Assembly: GCA_963576565.1 (NCBI GenBank)
Contig: OY755047.1
Span: 10,014,931-10,078,930, forward strand
DNA from: Aspidapion aeneum
Lineage: Eukaryota; Arthropoda; Insecta; Coleoptera; Brentidae
Direction of reading: 5' to 3'
Length of the DNA stretch: 64,000 nucleotides
The translations under genes and the position numbers were made by a program. The notes beneath the pieces are model-generated. The model did no database searches, was not told the DNA's origin, and saw nothing but the letters and a program-made list of their open reading frames with translations. This document shows positions 63,874 through 64,000 of this stretch, in pieces (the first letter of the stretch is position 1; each line of letters opens with the position of its first letter).

Positions 63874-64000
63874 TAGCTCACACTACTACTATATAAGTAG
63901 TGTGAGCTATGGTGATCCTAATTTTTTCGAGAAAAAAAATTTGCTCCGATTTCAAAAATTTTTATATATCTTTGCGTTTCAGATGATTTTGAAACTTTTT
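63874..64000 (+). mobile_element. TAGCTCACAC hairpin element, copy 5 (cut by window end)
   Basis: Begins TAGCTCACACTACTACTATA, has the left hairpin and TTTTTTCGAGAAAAAA, and runs off the window before its tetranucleotide array. Confidence 0.85.

Overview
This is eukaryotic nuclear DNA. It is AT-rich, with long introns, GT-AG splice sites and very dense transposons, and almost certainly comes from an insect. A beetle is plausible from the repeat style, but the sequence does not prove the order. Two protein-coding genes can be assembled exon by exon, and they converge. On the + strand, 2994-32886, eleven exons join in frame into a 649-residue mitochondrial ACAD9-type protein (acyl-CoA dehydrogenase family member 9, the complex I assembly factor). 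On the - strand, 61499 down to 41930, thirteen exons join in frame into the last 762 residues of a SASH1-family SH3/SAM adaptor; its 5' exons lie beyond the window.

Layout: 1-1235 is a satellite whose monomers of about 147 bp form three-monomer higher-order units. 2994-32886 is the ACAD9-like gene. Its intron 4 carries a 5.3 kb block: a truncated LINE with its own 13-bp target-site duplication, interrupted by three further elements. Introns 5 to 10 hold long inverted-repeat elements, an RTE-like LINE broken by a foldback element, and tetranucleotide and pentanucleotide arrays. 32887-41929 is intergenic and made mostly of inverted-repeat elements and a hAT remnant. 41930-61499 is the SASH-like gene. 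Its introns carry a triple-nested insertion (42616-46398), a six-copy tandem array of one LINE tail (46872-49640), minisatellites and more foldback elements.

The most unusual content is a set of foldback elements. Four have arms built from short tandem repeats that differ completely from element to element, yet all are flanked by apparent 9-bp target-site duplications (one with a mismatch), and three share a related inner core. Three other elements have similar duplications of 8-9 bp. A second highlight is a 997-bp element with TTA target duplications that carries a copy of a multicopy arthropod gene of unknown function. A third is the ACAD9-like protein itself: the catalytic-glutamate position and the AFCLTEPxSGSD motif are both altered, suggesting a protein kept for assembly rather than catalysis. 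Two embedded host-element interactions also deserve attention: a transposon end provides an in-frame alternative splice acceptor for ACAD9 exon 4, and a degraded copy of the end of the last ACAD9 exon lies just downstream of it.

All calls were made by eye. Exon structures are supported by consensus splice sites, consistent phases throughout and family alignment recalled from knowledge. No transcript or database evidence was available.
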